Positions 49,393-64,000 of a DNA stretch of 64,000 nt are shown piece by piece. The stretch's first letter is position 1, and every line of letters begins with the position of its first letter. The translations under genes were made by a program, and so were the position numbers. The stretch covers positions 4,765,104 through 4,829,103 of the forward strand of contig NC_051105.1 of NCBI RefSeq assembly GCF_901709675.1. The letters run 5' to 3'. The DNA is from Syngnathus acus. Lineage: Eukaryota > Chordata > Actinopteri > Syngnathiformes > Syngnathidae. The notes beneath the pieces were generated by a model. The model ran no database searches and was not told where the DNA came from. It worked only from the letters and a program-made list of their open reading frames with translations.

Positions 49393-49682
49393 TGCGGAAA
49401 AATACGTAATGTATTTCACTAACAAAACGTGTTTCCAGCAGTCCGCAGCCAAATTAGCCAGTGTTGACGGTAACCATGGTTACCCGCAGAGGTTTCCAAT
49501 AGCAAGCACAGACAAGGAGGACTTGTCTACGTTTGTAAATTTTAATCAAAATTACAATAATCCACAGGGCATCAAAGGAAACATTAGTTCAAATCATGTC
49601 TAAATATACTTACGCTTGTATCCAAAGTTTCATCGGAACTACAATAAATCACAAACAGACCATAAACTAATGTTCAAATGTA
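49393..49682 (-). promoter_or_regulatory. Compact efhc2 upstream region
   Basis: Only about 290 bp separate the efhc2 ATG from the likely fundc1 3' end. A perfect palindrome GGTAACCATGGTTACC at 49470-49485 lies about 80-95 bp upstream of the ATG. GTTGCCATGGTAAC-type X-box motifs bind RFX factors, which drive ciliary genes. The motif is seen; its use is inferred. Confidence 0.5.
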
Positions 49683-49688
49683 TTTATT
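49683..49688 (-). terminator. Candidate fundc1 polyadenylation signal
   Basis: AATAAA on the minus strand, about 600 nt after the fundc1 stop. A weaker ATTAAA lies at 49953-49958. If the distal site is used, the fundc1 transcript ends only about 290 bp before the efhc2 start codon. Confidence 0.45.
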
Positions 49689-50285
49689 TGTTTAAACATA
49701 CATTTATGAGCACTCTGAGATACATTTAGCATTAACTTATTGCTCATTTAAAAAGCATTTTGAAAAAAATACAGGGCAAAATATTTCCAAACCAAAACAG
49801 AAAATGCAGGGCCAAAATAACTCCAAACCAATCAGCATGAAAATTCTCTTCAAATATGACTTTTGATTGACACAATGCACTATGAACAATGTGAACTTTT
49901 CGCTGGTGGTAACAATAAATAAAATGTGGCAACATTATTATAGGTTTCCCCCTTTAATATATGGATTACAGGAGTGTCCAAAGTGGGGCCACAGTTTTTT
50001 TTTAGTTATTATTGGCTCACATGAAGTTTGGACAACCCTGCTGTAACACAAGTGCAAACATTTGGCCTGGTACGAGATCAGAGTGTATTCACCCCTAACG
50101 ATAATGCTTCTTGAAGTGGAGGTACAGTGTCTTTACATAGAGAGGAAAAGGCGTGCACTCTATACAGAAAAGACAGCTACAGGATTACAGGAAGCATGGC
50201 GTCATGGCATTGACCATCTACCGAGCAACAATTTATCCCTTTTCCGAATGATTCGAAACATTTCGGAGTCATTCGTCCGGTGAGC

Positions 50286-52673
50286 CTAGGACACCATACC
50301 GAGCAGGAAGCCTCCGACGAAGCCGCTTGTGACCACAATGTTCTTCTTCACAAACTCTGTGGACTGAGAGACAGTCGTCTTGATTTTTGAGTATTGTCTA
50401 TTGAATACGAGCCTAGGCGCCACACTAACCCATCATCGATTATATTGACCAAGCTTGATTGTCAATCTCAAACAACATCTAGCTTAACCATATAACTGCA
50501 CTTGCAGTTTCCTCATATAGCAGAGGAGGGAAATTACCAGGCACAGAGGATGCCTTTATTTGTACATTTTCATACAAGGCATACCTGTACTTTTGCCCAA
50601 ATTGTTTCAAATAAATTTCCATAAATAATGATCCCCCAAAACAATACATATTAAAATGAACATTTGTAATTACATTTCATTAAAGGCCTCGTGATATACG
50701 TGGAGAGGTAACTAAAGTGAGACTTTGTTCCCCTTTAAGCAATGAGATCCTAACAGTGACAACCATTTTCTCCCTGAATAGGAAATGTAGACAGTAATTT
50801 GAGGTGTGTTGAAAAAATACTGTTGACGTGTCCTGTTGTAACACTGTTATGTAATACAAACCTCAAACTGAGCTTGAGTATGATTGGTTGAAAGATTGCT
50901 CCATCAGTTTAGTAAGTGAACCACATTAATGAGTAAGATGTGATAAGAAAGCAGATGTTTTTGTGTACGTGCGCGCGTGTGTGTTAAAAGCTCACCTTCT
51001 CAACTAACGTGTTCAGCTCTGGACCTGCTGTGTCAGTGTTCTTCTTGATCTGCTTCTTTGCTTTATTGACATCCTTTTCAACTCTCTTCCAATCCACTTG
51101 GATGTAGCCACTATTGTTAGCTATCTAGAGGGCAGACAAGTAAGAAAAGGCGTGTGGGTGGTTCTCAGAAAGTATGCTCCAAGTAGTGTGAATAACGTGG
51201 TCTATTCAGTTGTTTCATATTGGTGCGGTTGGTATATGGACAAAAAGAATGAATGAATGAATAAAAAATGAATACCTGTAACAACAAAAGTCCTCCGCCC
51301 ACAGCGGTGGCAGCAACCTTGCCAACCTTCTGGAAGAGAAAGCCTGCACACCTGACAGGAAGCACAGGGGATTTGTTAAGGTTGAGTGGGCTACCATGCA
51401 TACCAATCGGGGCTAGTTTGAATCTGATCAATGTCAGTGAAGGCCAGATTATCTGATAAAACATTATCCTGAGCAATTATCCTCTGATGTGTGGTGAAGT
51501 GTGATTTTTTCATCACCAATTTCCTCATTAATCAAGATTTAAGATCAAAACTAAATCTATCTATGGTCAACCCAAGGACTTTGTGACTGATGTGAAATTG
51601 AATGCAAGCCAATTAGGAAGTGACCTGGGCACAAATAGAACTGGCAACTGGTTGTGGGGAGTACTATGTATCTCCCAAAACAATTCACCTCATTTTGAGG
51701 TCAGCGTGGTATATTAACTACAGGGACCAAAACATTAAAGTACAATATAGTATAGTATAGAACTTATTGTTTCATAATTCTTTGTCTGGACCGTTAGTGT
51801 TGAATAAAAGTGAGTGCTTATCTCTAAGGCAAAATATGTGCTTGACCTCTTTGACTTAATCTTTTTTGTCTACAATAATCATCTTGGATTGTCAGATAAA
51901 GTCCAAGCGACTAGTCTCACCCAAAAGTCAAACCGATGGGAGAGGCGGTATAGAAAATGGATGGATGGATGTAGATAAAGTCCCTTTAAATCTGTACATG
52001 TACAGCCTATCAAATATGCAGGGTTGATCTACTAAAGCACGTGTAGCAATAATACATATAAAAAAAATGAAATATATTAATTACCATCCACTGACTCCTC
52101 CTATAGCTATCTGTGTGGCCACTGAGTATTTCTCTGCTACCGGTCCGGACGTCTTGCCAAATAGACGGTTCCACCATCGCTGACGTTTGGCGTACTCGGT
52201 CAGATCGACGACCTTGTCGGCGAGCTGCTCTTCCAGATCTACAAACATGAAGAAGGTGTACAACACGAGTCAGCACCACAGAAACGGGCGTTCACTCGCA
52301 CGACACAATAGTCGCAAGGGTTGTTTTACCTTGAATCTTTGTGGCGTGACTTAACAGCACGCACTGACGTATCCACTTAATTTCAAACATTATTCAAAAG
52401 AACCTAATATGCTGTTTTCCCCCCACAACATTAATCGAAAAGTCCTGGAGTAAAAACCATTGGATAGCATCCTCATGATATACGGCTAAAAAGTTAGCCA
52501 ACATTCGGTAATCGTACTCCAAAGACTGTTGCTTTTTACAGGATGCAAGATACTCAGAACCACCACTCACACAGTTATAAACTTTGCACCCAAAGCATTT
52601 TATGTGCATGTACATGTGTCAAAAGACGAGAAAATAGCTTAACGACTTGCTTACCCTTGTTGTGCGTCGCCAT
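50286..52673 (-). CDS. fundc1: FUN14 domain-containing protein 1, 5 coding exons, 151 aa
   Basis: Mitochondrial outer-membrane protein; the mammalian form is a hypoxia mitophagy receptor. Exons on the minus strand: 52655-52673, 52085-52238, 51276-51351, 50996-51124, 50286-50363 (456 bp, phases agree). The FUN14 domain covers about residues 40-151. Hydrophobic segments lie near 44-61, 66-82 ([13 protein letters not shown]) and 131-150 ([16 protein letters not shown]). The charged loop [18 protein letters not shown] is well kept. The N-terminus is short: after MATHNK comes [20 protein letters not shown]. Where mammals have the LC3-binding YEVL before DLTEYA, this protein has Asp14-Lys-Val-Val17, and no phospho-regulated Ser/Tyr is present there. 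The ATG has A at -3. The alternative is FUNDC2, but the DLTEYA...WWNR wording and the KDM6A/EFHC2 neighbourhood favour FUNDC1. Confidence 0.94.
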
Positions 52674-53774
52674 TTTGGATCCTCAGTTGCCTTCACGTCC
52701 GTTGTCACTTAGAGTACTTTTGACATTCAAAGGGAGGAAGGGGGTTGCTTATGTCCAAACTATATTAACTTTGAACACAATATCACTAAGCTTCCAACAA
52801 TAGAATTATAACTGTGAGTTAAGTGCACTTCTGCTGTTGGTTTAACCATTACTTACAACTGCCATATTACAAAAGAAAAAATAGCTAAAATTCCAAAAAA
52901 GCCACAACCACAAGTCCCAGTTTGAGTGAAGCAGTCACATTTGACGTCACATCACATCCAGGTGAATTGTGGTTAATGTAGGACTTGGGGTTATTTTGTG
53001 ACACGTTTGAGTGATTCAGTTCATGCAATAACTATTGCATTTATAATGCAATATTTAACTGATCATATAATATAACTTTCACATAAAATAGCGTTTGGCG
53101 AATGGCGTTTCAGACCATTCTAATAACGCTGTTAATTACGTCACCGCTTATCTGTCCGCCAATCACAAAAACTACAAAATGGTTGCTACGTCGGAACCCA
53201 ACTTCCCCTTTTTTTCGCCCCTTTTGAACGGCAGCTATTCTGACCAATTAGACACTAAAATGTAGGATTACGTAATCACAATACAGTGCGTGGAACCAAT
53301 CGCAAGAATTTGAGGGGCCCGAGGGCCGAACCTTTTCTTGCCAACACGCGCGTGTTCGTACGCGTGCTCGCCAAACGTCAAGCGGGGACAGTCACGTGTT
53401 GGTACAGGCCCGCAGCTGATTGGACGAGGAGCGCGGAAGGCGTGTCGACAGCGGCGGCGTGCGTTTGCCAGTGTGACACAATTACAACAACTTTGAGCCG
53501 ATGGTTGGGGAAGTTTATGATATTATCAAATTACACCCAGTCGTAAAAAAGCCAACGTTGCATCCACACCATGCACACATCGGCGCCGGGAATCACGCTG
53601 TTAAAATGAAGCGGGTGGAAGCTAACTTGAAGGGCTCGTTTCCTTGAGGATTTGGAAAGAAAAATACGCTACGCCCCGCGCGAGTTGCAGCGAACAAGGT
53701 GTGCAACTCCTCCGTTGCTCGTGTCGTCTCGCCAGCCGGGCTCGGCTCCCCGTTGCTTATTCAACTTGGCCACC
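52674..53774. promoter_or_regulatory. Head-to-head fundc1/kdm6a promoter region with CpG-rich core
   Basis: The two start codons are 1.1 kb apart and point away from each other. From about 53280 onward the sequence is CpG-dense (ACGCGCGTG, GTACGCGTGC). CCAAT boxes lie at 53159-53163, 53244-53248 and 53296-53300, plus an inverted one (ATTGG) at 53419-53423; a CACGTG E-box is at 53393-53398. No TATA box is evident on the kdm6a side. A shared promoter is plausible but unproven. Confidence 0.6.
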
Positions 53775-63887
<10,113 letters not shown>

Positions 63888-64000
63888 GTAAATGGCACAA
63901 ACTCTTCATTTTTTTTCAATATACGTAAATAATCCCTGCATGCTATACACTCTCGTGTGAGGTCACTGGGTAATGAACGTTTTTTAAATTAGCCTACGTC

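Overview
This is a vertebrate nuclear window, almost certainly from a teleost fish. Five multi-exon genes with GT-AG introns are recognisable by protein similarity. The non-coding DNA carries repeats typical of ray-finned fish: L2-like LINE pieces, Tc1/mariner and Harbinger-like fragments, a MITE family whose ends read TACCGTAATTTTCGG, and long CA/TG and ATCC arrays. The species cannot be told from the sequence. The compact genes suggest a percomorph-like genome, which is an inference.

Layout from left to right: (1) 1-6124 is repeat-rich sequence downstream of MAO. It holds a TIR transposon copy cut by the window edge (1-478) and a 611-bp Harbinger-like element (5112-5722). (2) 6125-19578, minus strand: monoamine oxidase (mao), 15 coding exons, 524 codons, intact. 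(3) 22005-25762, minus: norrin (ndp), two coding exons, 144 codons, all 11 cysteines of the mature protein kept. (4) 25763-39455: a 13.7-kb intergenic stretch with no gene that I can support. (5) 39456-49392, minus: efhc2, an axonemal DM10 protein, 15 coding exons, 754 codons. (6) 50286-52673, minus: fundc1, a mitochondrial outer-membrane protein, 5 exons, 151 codons. (7) A 1.1-kb CpG-rich head-to-head intergenic region with four CCAAT boxes. (8) 53775 to the window end, plus: the first eight coding exons (226 codons) of kdm6a/utx, an H3K27 demethylase. The gene continues past the window.

The order KDM6A-FUNDC1-EFHC2-NDP-MAO matches human Xp11.3, so this is an ancient conserved linkage group and not an operon or functional cluster. 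Fish have one MAO where tetrapods have the MAOA/MAOB pair. Every exon junction listed was checked for reading phase by hand and each coding total divides by three.

I found no new enzyme system. The points most worth a second look are: a predicted FUNDC1 without the aromatic LC3-interacting motif of the mammalian protein; a near-perfect 78-bp inverted repeat in a MAO intron; a MITE family with perfect 27-bp ends present in short and long forms; and an L2-like ORF that stays open across an in-frame loss of the reverse-transcriptase catalytic box.
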